From: Paenibacillus sp. PL91
GTDB lineage: Bacteria > Bacillota > Bacilli > Paenibacillales > Paenibacillaceae
Assembly (NCBI RefSeq): GCF_012935325.2
Contig: NZ_JABBYG020000011.1
Coordinates: forward strand, 124,001 to 188,000
Reading direction: 5' to 3'
Length of the DNA stretch: 64,000 nt
Positions 34,044 to 43,589 of this stretch are shown here, piece by piece. Under the pieces are notes generated by a model. The model did no database searches and was not told the DNA's origin. It worked only from the letters and a program-made list of their open reading frames with translations. The position numbers and the translations under genes are program-made. How positions within the stretch are numbered: position 1 is the stretch's first letter; each line of letters starts with the position of its first letter.

Positions 34044-34706
34044 GTGATTAATAAGGGAATAGTTATATTTGGTACTGGAGATTTTGGGAGGTTAATGAAA
34101 TTTTATATCGATCAAGAAGGCAGAGAAGTAGTAGCTTTTTGTGCGCACAGGCAATTCATTGATACAGATACTTTTTGTGAGTTGCCAGTAATAGCATTCG
34201 AAGAAATTTGCGATAAATATCCAAGTGATAAATATGAGATTTTATTAGCTATCGGTTATACGAAAATGAATGATATAAGAAAGCTAATATGGCATGAATG
34301 TAAGGAAAAAGGTTATAAGATTGCATCAATCATCCATCCTAGCGCAACTATTCTCGCTGAAAATGTAGGAGAAGGTAATATAATTCTTGAAAATGTTGTA
34401 ATCCAACCGTTTGTTAAAATTGGTTTTGGTAATTTAATATGGCCAAGCGTTACAATTGGACACGATTGTAATATTGGGAATTTTAATACATTTACAGGAA
34501 ATGTTTCTTTTTCTGGATTTGTTAATGTAGGTAATAATTGTTTTATTGGAAATTCATGTGTGTTTAGAGATCATATAAATATTGGAGACTATACTTTTAC
34601 AGGGATTAATACTTCAATTATAAAGGACACTAAGCCTTATTCTGTAATAGTACCTCCAAAATCTCAGTTGTTGAAAAAAATAAAAAGTATAGATATGTTT
34701 GATTGA
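34044..34706 (+). CDS. PglD/NeuD-type sugar N-acyltransferase
   Basis: A 220-residue left-handed beta-helix acyltransferase. The N-terminal Rossmann-like domain (IVIFGTGDFGRLM) binds the UDP sugar; from about residue 95 hexapeptide repeats run through IGHDCNIGNF and FIGNSCVF, with the catalytic His in TIGHDC. It would acylate the 4-amino group of the bacillosamine precursor, normally from acetyl-CoA. An acyl carrier protein and a ketoacyl-ACP synthase lie just downstream, so a longer acyl donor is conceivable. The GTG start has GGTG ten bases upstream. The 176 bases before it are AT-rich and hold no gene. Confidence 0.88.
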   Translation: MINKGIVIFGTGDFGRLMKFYIDQEGREVVAFCAHRQFIDTDTFCELPVIAFEEICDKYPSDKYEILLAIGYTKMNDIRKLIWHECKEKGYKIASIIHPSATILAENVGEGNIILENVVIQPFVKIGFGNLIWPSVTIGHDCNIGNFNTFTGNVSFSGFVNVGNNCFIGNSCVFRDHINIGDYTFTGINTSIIKDTKPYSVIVPPKSQLLKKIKSIDMFD

Positions 34707-34795
34707 TGTTTCTCGAATTATATAGTTGTGATAACGAATCATATGTTAGGAAATTTGAAAAATATTAGTAAACTGCAAAGATTGGAGTTGTGATA

Positions 34796-35806
34796 ATGAA
34801 AATTGGGATTAAGGCGATTGAATACTATTTGCCGGAGGATATTCTCACAAATGATGAGTTGGCAGCAATATATGATGACTGGACAGCAGAGAAAATTTTG
34901 AATAAAACTGGTATTGAACATAGACATATCAGTAAAAGTAATGAAACCGCAGCAGACCTAGCCTTTTACGCAGCAGAAAAATTATTCCACGAGCAAAACA
35001 TCGATCGTCAAGATATTGATTTTGTTATACTGCTCACACAAAGCCCTGACTATCATTTGCCTACATCAGCCTGTATTTTGCAGCATCGTTTGGGATTATC
35101 GCAGAAGTCGGGTGCATTTGATATTAACCTAGGCTGTTCCGCCTATATCTATGGCCTTGCTGTTGCTAAAGGTCTAATCAATTCAGGAATTGCAAAAAAC
35201 GTTTTATTACTAACAGCAGAAACCTATTCTAAATATATTCATCCCATGGATAAAAGCAATAGAACCATCTTTGGTGACGGCGCTGCTGCTACTTTAATAA
35301 GCACAGGAGATGACGTAGCAGAAATTGGTGCTTTTGATTTAGGCACCGATGGAAGTGGAGCGGAATATCTAATGGTACCTGCTGGCGCTGCAAGAATTCC
35401 TAAGAGTGTAGAAACTGGTGTAGCTAAATCCGACGAAAATGGATCTGTGCGATCAGAAGAAAATATATATATGTCTGGTGCAGACGTGTTTAATTTCACT
35501 ATTGAAGTGGTACCTCAAACCATAAAAGAAATTCTGATTAAAGAAAACTTGCAGCAAGAGGATATCGATCTTTTTATATTTCATCAAGCTAATAAATTCA
35601 TGCTAGATTATCTTCGTAAAAAGATCAAGATTGATAAAGAGAAATTTTATATGAACTTTGCTGACATAGGAAATACTGTATCCGCTACTATCCCAATAGC
35701 TTTAAAGAGAGCACAGGAAGATGGAAAACTTAAGTCAGGTGATAAAGTCATGTTGGTTGGCTTTGGAGTTGGTTTATCTTGGGGATCGACAATTTTAAAT
35801 TGGTGA
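34796..35806 (+). CDS. Ketoacyl-ACP synthase III (FabH-like)
   Basis: A 336-residue thiolase-fold condensing enzyme. The full Cys-His-Asn triad is present: Cys114 (INLGCSAYIYGL), His263 (IFHQANKF) and Asn293 (DIGNTVSATIP). It would condense an acyl-CoA with malonyl-ACP to give a 3-ketoacyl-ACP. ATG 34796 has GGAG eight bases upstream. With the SDR reductase and acyl carrier protein that follow without gaps, it forms a mini fatty-acid module inside a glycan locus, so I infer it makes an acyl group for sugar decoration rather than for membrane lipids. Confidence 0.9.
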   Translation: MKIGIKAIEYYLPEDILTNDELAAIYDDWTAEKILNKTGIEHRHISKSNETAADLAFYAAEKLFHEQNIDRQDIDFVILLTQSPDYHLPTSACILQHRLGLSQKSGAFDINLGCSAYIYGLAVAKGLINSGIAKNVLLLTAETYSKYIHPMDKSNRTIFGDGAAATLISTGDDVAEIGAFDLGTDGSGAEYLMVPAGAARIPKSVETGVAKSDENGSVRSEENIYMSGADVFNFTIEVVPQTIKEILIKENLQQEDIDLFIFHQANKFMLDYLRKKIKIDKEKFYMNFADIGNTVSATIPIALKRAQEDGKLKSGDKVMLVGFGVGLSWGSTILNW

Positions 35807-35823
35807 AATAGGTGATGAGAATA

Positions 35824-36579
35824 ATGGTTAATCCAATGGATCTTACTGGGAAGCGTATCCTAGTAACTGGAGCTTCATCCGGCATCGGTAGAGCAGTGGC
35901 AATTCAACTTAGTAAGTTGGGTGCGATTGTGGCTTTAGTTGCTAGAAGTTCGCAACGGTTGCAGGAAACTTTAGAACAGATGGAGGGCACGGGGCATCAG
36001 ATCTTTCCCTTTGACTTGACTGATATAGACGGAATTGAGGGATGGATTAAAAAAACCGTTTCTGAATTTGGCTCATTCAATGGGTTGGCACATTGTGCAG
36101 GTATAGGTCCTATGCGCCCTTTGCAGATGACTAACTTTGCGTTCCTTAATAACGTCATGACGATTAATTTTTATGCCTTTATAGAAATTGTCAGAATGAT
36201 GTCGAGGAAAAAGTATTATGAGGAAGGTGCATCGTTTGTTGCAATATCATCTATCATGAGTAAACAAGGTGATAAAACAACTACCGCATATTGTGCATCT
36301 AAAGGTGCGTTAGATAGCTCAATTAGACCACTTGCAAAAGAGTTAGCTCTAAAAAAAATACGCGTTAATTCGGTAATTCCAGGGTTTATTAGAACAAACA
36401 TGTATACACAGTACGCTGATACCACTGGAGAATCAGAAGAAAATCAAATAATATCCCGCCAATATCTTGGAATAGGTGAACCTACAGATGTTGCAAATGC
36501 TATAGCGTATCTTTTAAGTGATGCATCAAAATTCATTACTGGTACAGGCTTAGCGGTGGATGGCGGATATTTATCTTAA
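35824..36579 (+). CDS. SDR-family reductase (FabG-like)
   Basis: A 251-residue short-chain dehydrogenase. The cofactor motif TGASSGIG (15-22), CAGIG and the Ser142/143-Tyr156-Lys160 triad (AYCASKGALD) are intact. ARS after the second strand suggests NADPH. The end (SKFITGTGLAVDGGYLS) is the FabG signature. The expected reaction is reduction of the 3-ketoacyl-ACP made upstream to 3-hydroxyacyl-ACP. Starts at 35815, 35824 and 35836 are all possible; 35824 has the best spacing from GGTGATGAG. Confidence 0.88.
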   Translation: MVNPMDLTGKRILVTGASSGIGRAVAIQLSKLGAIVALVARSSQRLQETLEQMEGTGHQIFPFDLTDIDGIEGWIKKTVSEFGSFNGLAHCAGIGPMRPLQMTNFAFLNNVMTINFYAFIEIVRMMSRKKYYEEGASFVAISSIMSKQGDKTTTAYCASKGALDSSIRPLAKELALKKIRVNSVIPGFIRTNMYTQYADTTGESEENQIISRQYLGIGEPTDVANAIAYLLSDASKFITGTGLAVDGGYLS

Positions 36580-36609
36580 AAACCTCAAAATAAAAGGAGA
36601 GAAATAATT

Positions 36610-36828
36610 ATGGAATTAAAAGAAAAAATAGCTTTACTGGAAGAAATGCTGGAAATGGATGAGGGAAGCTTGACACCTGAAGATAAATTAGAAGATATAG
36701 ATGAGTGGGATTCACTGGCCTTTATATCATTGGTTGCCTTAATTGATGAGAAATTCAATAGAAATGTTACTGGTCAAGTAATTAGAGGATTCAAAACAGT
36801 GCAGAACATCTTGGATGAAATGGAATAG
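36610..36828 (+). CDS. Acyl carrier protein
   Basis: A 72-residue acidic protein with the phosphopantetheine site Asp34-Ser35-Leu36 in DEWDSLAFISL. AAAGGAG precedes the ATG. It is not the housekeeping AcpP: the sequence around the serine is divergent and it sits with a dedicated synthase and reductase. It probably carries the acyl group to be transferred to a sugar. Confidence 0.92.
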   Translation: MELKEKIALLEEMLEMDEGSLTPEDKLEDIDEWDSLAFISLVALIDEKFNRNVTGQVIRGFKTVQNILDEME

Positions 36829-36977
36829 AAGAGTTGCTAACTTGAAACGTGGTTTAGTTATTTGAGATAAATTATTTTAAATTGTTTGTATGCTATGTAT
36901 TTAAGTTCCTATAAAAATAGCCTCTCTACTGAAAAGAAGAAATAGACCATCAAATTTGATTTGAAGGAATCAAAAGG

Positions 36978-38189
36978 ATGAACATAATGAACTTACTTAA
37001 TAAAAAAATAATGATACTTGGTGCCAGTATATTACAGCTCCCTGCTATATTGAAGGCAAAAGAGATGGGTTTACAGGTAATAGCAGTGGATATGGATAAA
37101 AATGCGATAGGTTTCAAGGATGCAGATGTGTGTCTTGAAGTAAGTACAATCGATATACCAAATGTAATTAATTTGGCTAAGGATTATAAAGTTGATGGTA
37201 TTATGACATTGGCCAGCGACATGCCGATGAAAACAGTTGCTGCCGTAGCGGAAGCACTTAATATTGTTGGTGTGACTACAGATACAGCTCTTAAAGCTAC
37301 AAATAAGGCCTTGATGCGTGAATGTTTAAAACAGAACGATGTTGCCATTCCGATGTTTTTTGGAGTTATGGGCTATTTAGATTATTTGTCTGCTATTCAG
37401 CATTTTAAAGATAAATTCATTGTTAAACCGGCAGACAACTCAGGAAGCCGTGGAGTTTTTTTAGTGAATGACAAAAATGATAAAAGTAGCATTGACTACG
37501 CATATGAGTACAGTATGAAATACTCCCGTAACGGTGAACTAGTTGTAGAGGAATTTATGGAGGGTCCTGAAGTAAGTGTTGAAGCCTTAAGTGTCGATGG
37601 CCAAGTACATATTATTGCTATCACGGATAAGCTGACGACAGGTGCGCCTAGATTCGTGGAAATGGGGCATTCACAACCTACCTGTCTATCAGATGACTTG
37701 AAGAGACAGATTGAAGCGATTACAGTTTCAGCAGTTAAAGCTATAGGCATTGAGAACGGACCATCTCATACAGAAATCATAGTGACAGCTAATGGACCGA
37801 AAATTGTCGAATTGGGTGCTAGGCTAGGTGGAGATAATATAACGACGCACTTAGTTCCGTTTTCAACAGGGGTAGATATAGTTAAATGTTGTATTGAAAT
37901 TGCGCTTGGGTATAGTCCTGACTTGAAAAAAAAGAAAGATTTAGCATCAGCGATACGGTATTTTGATGTATCCCCAGGCAGAATAATAGATATAATCGGG
38001 CAAGAAAAAGTATCGCAGTTATCGGATGTTAAGATGGTCTGTATTATGAAGAGAATAGGCGATAATATTGGCAAAATAAATAATAGCACCGATAGAATAG
38101 GATTTGTAATCTCGCAAGCCGAGGATGCTCGGGAAGCAATAAAAGTGTGTGAAGATGCGATGAGAATTATTGATATTAAGATTATTTGA
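36978..38189 (+). CDS. ATP-grasp ligase
   Basis: A 403-residue ATP-grasp enzyme of the carbamoyl-phosphate-synthase/PurK type. The N-terminal domain (KKIMILGASILQLPAI) is followed by ATP-binding segments FIVKPADNSGSRGV and VVEEFMEGPEVSVEAL, and the metal-binding end HTEIIVTANGPKIVELGARLGGD. Such enzymes join a carboxylate to an amine using ATP. In this setting it may attach an amino acid or acyl group to an amino sugar. ATG 36987 is an alternative start. The 149 bases before it separate it from the acyl carrier gene. Confidence 0.85.
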   Translation: MNIMNLLNKKIMILGASILQLPAILKAKEMGLQVIAVDMDKNAIGFKDADVCLEVSTIDIPNVINLAKDYKVDGIMTLASDMPMKTVAAVAEALNIVGVTTDTALKATNKALMRECLKQNDVAIPMFFGVMGYLDYLSAIQHFKDKFIVKPADNSGSRGVFLVNDKNDKSSIDYAYEYSMKYSRNGELVVEEFMEGPEVSVEALSVDGQVHIIAITDKLTTGAPRFVEMGHSQPTCLSDDLKRQIEAITVSAVKAIGIENGPSHTEIIVTANGPKIVELGARLGGDNITTHLVPFSTGVDIVKCCIEIALGYSPDLKKKKDLASAIRYFDVSPGRIIDIIGQEKVSQLSDVKMVCIMKRIGDNIGKINNSTDRIGFVISQAEDAREAIKVCEDAMRIIDIKII

Positions 38190-38223
38190 GATATGTGTAT
38201 AGAATAGGACGGGAAATAATAAT

Positions 38224-39375
38224 ATGAAAAAATTACTTTTCATATCCAATAGCACAAAGCCAACTTATGAGCAACAAGTGAGTCGTGACGGAATAAAATT
38301 AGATAACGTTAGTATTCCTAGTGTAGAAGCTGCACAGTCTATGGGCTATGAAGTTTTTATTGGAGTTAATAGGATTAATGCGAAAGAGTTAGATTGTGAT
38401 TATAATGTAACATTTTATAATGCGAGTATATATCGTAATATATTTGATTTTAAAAGTAATTATACAGCTTATAAAAATTTAATGACTCTTTTAAAAAAAG
38501 AAAAATTTGACGTCATACATTGCAATACTCCTATTGGAGGCGTATTAGGACGGCTATGTGGAAAGAAAGCTAAAGTTCCCAAAGTTATCTATACAGTTCA
38601 TGGTTTTCATTTTTATGAAGGTGCTTCGATACTTAATCGTACTATTTTTAAATGGGCCGAGATGTTTTTAGCTTATTATACGGATGCAATAATTACCATT
38701 AATAAAGAAGACTACCAAGCTGCCCAGAAATTCATGAGTTCTGACAAAGTATACTATGTTCCGGGTGTTGGTGTTGACACTAGTTTATATAGACCTGGGG
38801 AATTGGACAAGCGAGCTATAAGAAATTCACTCGGTTTATCAAATGAGGATATTTTGTTAATTGCAATGGGTGATCTAATTCATCGTAAGAACTATGCTGT
38901 CTCAATCAGAGCAATCGCTAAAGCTGATAATTCTAAACTTCATTTTCTAATCTGTGGGAAAGGGCCTAAATTGGAGGAGCTTAAAGGACTTGCTAAGGAC
39001 TTGAATATAGAGAACCAAATTCACTTTTTAGGATTTAGAACCGACACAAAAGAACTTCAGCAAGTAGCGGATATCTTTTTGTTTACAACTCATCAAGAAG
39101 GTTTACCTCGATCGATGATGGAAGCCATGGCATCGGGATTACCTTGTGTCGCTTCAAAAATTAGAGGCAACGTGGACTTGATTGAGAACAGTATAGGGGG
39201 ATATTTATTTCCTCCAGAGGATATTGATGGGTTCGCTAAAGCCATATCTGAGCTTGCAGTAGATGAGGGTTTGAGAAAAACAATGGGACTTAAAAACCTA
39301 GAAACTATTAAGCAGTTTGATGTGGCCAATATAAAAATAAAAATGAAGGAAATTTATAAAAAAGAATTGCTCTAG
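38224..39375 (+). CDS. Glycosyltransferase family 4
   Basis: A 383-residue GT-B glycosyltransferase. The C-terminal donor-binding half has HQEGLPRSMMEAMASGLP, containing the E-x7-E motif, and VPGVGVDTSLYRPGE at the domain junction. The N-terminal half has HCNTPIGGVLGRL and the HGFHFYEGAS segment common in EpsD/EpsF-like enzymes. It would add a sugar to the growing lipid-linked unit on the cytosolic face. The donor is unknown. Confidence 0.9.
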   Translation: MKKLLFISNSTKPTYEQQVSRDGIKLDNVSIPSVEAAQSMGYEVFIGVNRINAKELDCDYNVTFYNASIYRNIFDFKSNYTAYKNLMTLLKKEKFDVIHCNTPIGGVLGRLCGKKAKVPKVIYTVHGFHFYEGASILNRTIFKWAEMFLAYYTDAIITINKEDYQAAQKFMSSDKVYYVPGVGVDTSLYRPGELDKRAIRNSLGLSNEDILLIAMGDLIHRKNYAVSIRAIAKADNSKLHFLICGKGPKLEELKGLAKDLNIENQIHFLGFRTDTKELQQVADIFLFTTHQEGLPRSMMEAMASGLPCVASKIRGNVDLIENSIGGYLFPPEDIDGFAKAISELAVDEGLRKTMGLKNLETIKQFDVANIKIKMKEIYKKELL

Positions 39376-39647
39376 AATTATTCTAAATTAAGAGAAGTTT
39401 CATTTCTTAATACTATGTAAAAAATAAGAAAGATTATGTATGAAGAAGTAACAATGACTTTCCTACCAGAGCTTTCCGTGTAGGATTCATAGTTAAATGC
39501 AATTGTCCAAAGTATTAATTAATCAATTTCTAATATATTTTATTTCAGGTATGTAATTCTAGTTCTAGATCTCACTTTTTGGGTCGTTATTTTTACTAGT
39601 ATTTTGACTTGTGTTGCTTAACTACTAAGAAGATACAGGGGATTGAT

Positions 39648-40751
39648 ATGATTAATATTGATTTGCAACATTCAAATAATATTAATTCTGATTCTGGTTT
39701 AGTGTCAGAAAATGATATGCCATTAGTATCAATTATTATGCCAGTTTACAATTGTGAGAATTTTTTGGATGAAAGTATAAATTCGGTCTTGAATCAGACA
39801 TATTCGAACTTTGAATTAATCATTATCAATGATGGTTCCAAAGATAATAGTGGGAGTATGTGTGATGTCTACTCATTAAAAGATAAAAGAATTAAAACAA
39901 TTCATCAAAACAATGGGGGACCAAGTTCTGCGCGAAATAAAGGTTTAGATTATGTGAATGGGATTTATACAATGTTTATTGATTCTGATGATAGCTATGA
40001 TACTGAAATGATATACAAGATGGTAAATGCAATAAGTAATGAAAAAGTTGATATTGCTATATGTGGAATCAAAACAATTCAACACGAGAAAAACAAAACT
40101 ATTGAAAATAATATTATTATGCCTTCTGAGTCACTAGATGGAAAGAAAGAGATATTAGCTCGGTTAGAAACTTTGTTTAAAAATAGACTTTTCAATGGTA
40201 TATACAATAAAATTTATAAAACTAATTTTATTAAAACTAAAAAAATAAGATTTAATGAAACCTCTGAAATGGGAGAAGATTTCTTATTTAATTTAAATTA
40301 TATAGAATACTGTAGTTGTATCAATATTATTAGTGAGGCTCTATATAATTATAAAGTTGATAATAGTAATTTAACAAAAAAATATAGAGAAAATGAATTT
40401 GAACATAGAAAGACAAATATTGAGAGACTTAATATTTTTTATAGACAGAATAATTATAAAGATAAATCAGTTGATTTTTTGTATATAAAATTAGCTTTTG
40501 CTTGTTTTATGCAATTATCACACAAGGATAACCAAAGAACATATAAAGAAAATTTAAGTTATATAACAACTATATTAGCTAAAAAAGAAATGATTAAATG
40601 TTTGAATGAGATAATTCCTAGGGGATATACTGAGAAATTTTTAGTAGCAGTATTAAATACCAAGTCGCCAAAAGTAATATATTGGACATCAATAGTAATT
40701 AATTTTATACGTACTAAACAATTGATAAAGTGGAAAAGAATTAGCTTGTAG
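39648..40751 (+). CDS. Glycosyltransferase family 2
   Basis: A 367-residue GT-A transferase. The N-terminal catalytic domain has VSIIMPVYNCENFLDESINSVL, split by the family's NDGSKDNS motif, SSARNKG and the metal-binding DSDDSYD. ATG 39648 has GGGG upstream; the frame extends earlier without a ribosome binding site. It is very AT-rich. The sugar donor cannot be predicted. The 272 bases upstream contain no gene I can see. Confidence 0.88.
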   Translation: MINIDLQHSNNINSDSGLVSENDMPLVSIIMPVYNCENFLDESINSVLNQTYSNFELIIINDGSKDNSGSMCDVYSLKDKRIKTIHQNNGGPSSARNKGLDYVNGIYTMFIDSDDSYDTEMIYKMVNAISNEKVDIAICGIKTIQHEKNKTIENNIIMPSESLDGKKEILARLETLFKNRLFNGIYNKIYKTNFIKTKKIRFNETSEMGEDFLFNLNYIEYCSCINIISEALYNYKVDNSNLTKKYRENEFEHRKTNIERLNIFYRQNNYKDKSVDFLYIKLAFACFMQLSHKDNQRTYKENLSYITTILAKKEMIKCLNEIIPRGYTEKFLVAVLNTKSPKVIYWTSIVINFIRTKQLIKWKRISL

Positions 40752-40945
40752 CATTCATAAAATTTTAAAAACTAAACTAAGCTATTAAAAAGTCCACTTA
40801 AAGGAGCATGGTTGTATACAGCACGATTATTATTTTTATGTTTGTTGACATAAATGAATAACTGTTATTTGGAAAATCTAATTATTTATATTTTTCTACA
40901 CAATACTCAACTTTAATAAATAGATTTAAGTTAAGAGGAGAATAA

Positions 40946-42118
40946 ATGTATAAATATGAAACAATTGAAAATGTGTATGCTCCAATAAAACGAATGCATA
41001 ATGATGTATTTTTGAAGATTATATTTTTTTTGAATTGGCTAACCTGTATCGGATTTCTATATGATAAACAAATATTAATATCAATGGGTAACTACACAAT
41101 TTCAATAATGATACTATTTTCATCTCTTTATTTTTCCTTAAAAAAAACCAATAGAAAATCATTGTTGATAATGTTATGCATCCTCATCTTTTTTTCTGTA
41201 AATTTATCATATAAGATAATAAATAATATTTATTTATTTGAATTCAGAAATTTTATGTATATACTACTAATATTTTTTTTGATAATATGCAGCAAATATT
41301 TTAAAGTTAAAAAAAGTGATGTTTTATTTATGATTACATTATCTATGTTTTTGACCCTACTATTCATATTAAAACTATCTGATAATACTATGTATGAGTA
41401 TTATAGTTCGGATTATGCTTTAAATTTGAATTTTTCTAATCCAAATGTATTAGGTTCCGTGTTATTAACAAATTTAATATACATATCTTTGGGATTTATA
41501 TATGTAAATCAAAAAATAATAAAATTAATATTAATGTGTATTGTACTTGCGAATATTTATCTGATCTATTTGACAGAATCAAGAAGTTCGTTTTTTACTG
41601 GAATTCTATTTATGATAATGGTAATAATATTTAAAAATAATTTGAATATTGGAAAAAAAATTTCGAAAATAATTGGGTGGGTTCCATTAGTTTGTGTTGT
41701 ATTTTCTTCTTTAATTAGTAAGGTAGCTTCACTGAATATATTTAAATCATCAGGAAAAATTGGGTTAAGTAGTAGAGAGGAAATTTGGCAATATGTTATA
41801 AATAATAGTTTTATAAGAATTGAAAGTCTTATTTTTGGTGGCAACTACACGTTATCTATCTCGAATCCACATAATATATATTTGTATTTACTATGGGATT
41901 ACGGGTTATTCATTTCATTATTTTTAATATTATTGATTATATTTCAAATTATCAAAGCAGGTAGAAAAATTAGTAATGTGAAAGAGAACGTTTCTTTTTT
42001 TGGTTTTTCAATAATATTACTTAATAATAGTTTTGAAACACATTTATTTATAGGAATAATAGGAATATCATTTTTGTCGTTTTTGCTCTTATCTCAATAT
42101 CCTCAAAATGAAAACTAA
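40946..42118 (+). CDS. Wzy-like polysaccharide polymerase
   Basis: A 390-residue integral membrane protein with about ten to eleven predicted helices and a large loop around residues 245-320 containing SSREEIWQYVI and NPHNIYLYLLWDYG, the NPHN-x-xL pattern seen in O-antigen ligase and polymerase families. It would link repeat units after flipping. AGAGGAG precedes the ATG. It is the most AT-rich gene of the locus, as polymerases often are. Confidence 0.82.
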   Translation: MYKYETIENVYAPIKRMHNDVFLKIIFFLNWLTCIGFLYDKQILISMGNYTISIMILFSSLYFSLKKTNRKSLLIMLCILIFFSVNLSYKIINNIYLFEFRNFMYILLIFFLIICSKYFKVKKSDVLFMITLSMFLTLLFILKLSDNTMYEYYSSDYALNLNFSNPNVLGSVLLTNLIYISLGFIYVNQKIIKLILMCIVLANIYLIYLTESRSSFFTGILFMIMVIIFKNNLNIGKKISKIIGWVPLVCVVFSSLISKVASLNIFKSSGKIGLSSREEIWQYVINNSFIRIESLIFGGNYTLSISNPHNIYLYLLWDYGLFISLFLILLIIFQIIKAGRKISNVKENVSFFGFSIILLNNSFETHLFIGIIGISFLSFLLLSQYPQNEN

Positions 42119-42134
42119 CTTCAAGGAGGTACAC

Positions 42135-43202
42135 ATGATATTAGTAAGTATTATAGTTCCTGTTTATAATATGGGTTCGAAATTAGAAACTTGTTTAGAA
42201 TCATTATTAAAGCAGACGTATAGGAACTTAGAAATAATATTAGTGGATGATGGTTCATCGGATGATAGTTTAGCTATTTGTGAAAAAATTGCAACCACGG
42301 ATAATCGATTGAAAGTAATTCATACGGAGAACCAGGGAGCAGGGAAAGCTCGGAACTCAGGCATAGAAGTATCAACAGGTGACTACGTGTACTTCCCAGA
42401 TGCGGATGATGAATTATCGATACAAGCTATCGAGGAATTGGTTGAATGTGCCACAGTAAATCAAAGTGATTTAGTTGTTTTTGGTTATAAGTGTATCAAT
42501 ACGCGGGAGAATATTAGTTCATTAAAAGAATATGAAGAGATTACATTACTTGGAGCAGACGCGAGAAATAACTATCAGCTACATTTTAGTATGAATGATA
42601 GATTTGCAATTCAAGGGGCGCCATGGAATAAGTTTTTTGATCTAAAAAAAATTAAAGAAAAGAGCATTAGATATCCAGATTTAAGAAGACATCAAGATGA
42701 AATATTTATTATGAGGTATATGAATTACGCTGAAAAAGTTGTATTTCTTAATAAAGCATTATATACATACTATATCAATGATATAAATCTAATATGGAAT
42801 AAATTTCCTGAAAATTACAGCGAAATTATTAATAAAGTAGATAGTTATAGGCGCGATATGATTCTTAATTGGAATATAAATAATAAAAACATAATAAAGA
42901 GAATAAATGAATCTTATGTTTTAGGTTCAGTAAAAGCATTAGAATTGGTTTATAATGAAAAGTTTAAGTTCAATCTTCGTATGAGATTTAATTGGTTAAT
43001 GAAAATTGTTTCAGATCAGAATTTAAAGAGTAATTTTGCAAATGCAGAGATGGATACATATCTTTATCAAAGAACTATTGTCAAATTGGTAAATGGTAAA
43101 CACTATAAAAGTGTGTTTTTACTTTTAGGGCTTAAAGTTTTTGTTAATAAAAATTTCACTCAACTTTTTGTGCAATTAAAGAAAATAAATAATAAAAAGT
43201 AG
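42135..43202 (+). CDS. Glycosyltransferase family 2
   Basis: A 355-residue GT-A transferase with VSIIVPVYNMGSKLETCLESLL, DDGSSDDS and AGKARNSG, and the metal motif DADDE. ATG 42135 is preceded by AAGGAGG at ideal spacing; the frame reaches back into the polymerase gene but that part is not needed. It is the second family 2 enzyme of the locus and differs from the one at 39648 beyond the catalytic domain. Confidence 0.9.
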   Translation: MILVSIIVPVYNMGSKLETCLESLLKQTYRNLEIILVDDGSSDDSLAICEKIATTDNRLKVIHTENQGAGKARNSGIEVSTGDYVYFPDADDELSIQAIEELVECATVNQSDLVVFGYKCINTRENISSLKEYEEITLLGADARNNYQLHFSMNDRFAIQGAPWNKFFDLKKIKEKSIRYPDLRRHQDEIFIMRYMNYAEKVVFLNKALYTYYINDINLIWNKFPENYSEIINKVDSYRRDMILNWNINNKNIIKRINESYVLGSVKALELVYNEKFKFNLRMRFNWLMKIVSDQNLKSNFANAEMDTYLYQRTIVKLVNGKHYKSVFLLLGLKVFVNKNFTQLFVQLKKINNKK

Positions 43203-43589
43203 AATAAATAATAATATTCTATTAAGTTACTATTTAATTAAATTTTGTTATAAAAATAAGTTGAAAGTTCTCGTAAGCTTAATCATAAAGAATAAATCAC
43301 ATAAAAAGAAATCGACTTATTGCATGAATAAATAGTAACAGTTCTGAATAGCATGCCTTATTGCTTGTAGAATAGAAATAACTATCACAAAGTTATTATG
43401 AATAAGTATAGATAATTAGCCTGTATGCTTAAAACTGATAGTTAGTTGGAGAAAAATTCGTATTTCGAGGTTTGTCGCATGTTTATCATAGATTTGTTTT
43501 TCATTTTTTAAGAAGCCTATTTAAATTATTGATTGCTATAATAGTCAAAAAAAGTGATAGTCAGCACGGAAAGAGATGAGTATCTGAAA
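43203..43589 (+). other. AT-rich intergenic stretch, nothing recognised
   Basis: About 390 bases between the second family 2 transferase and the flippase gene. I see no open frame of interest, no clear terminator and no structured RNA. Confidence 0.6.
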
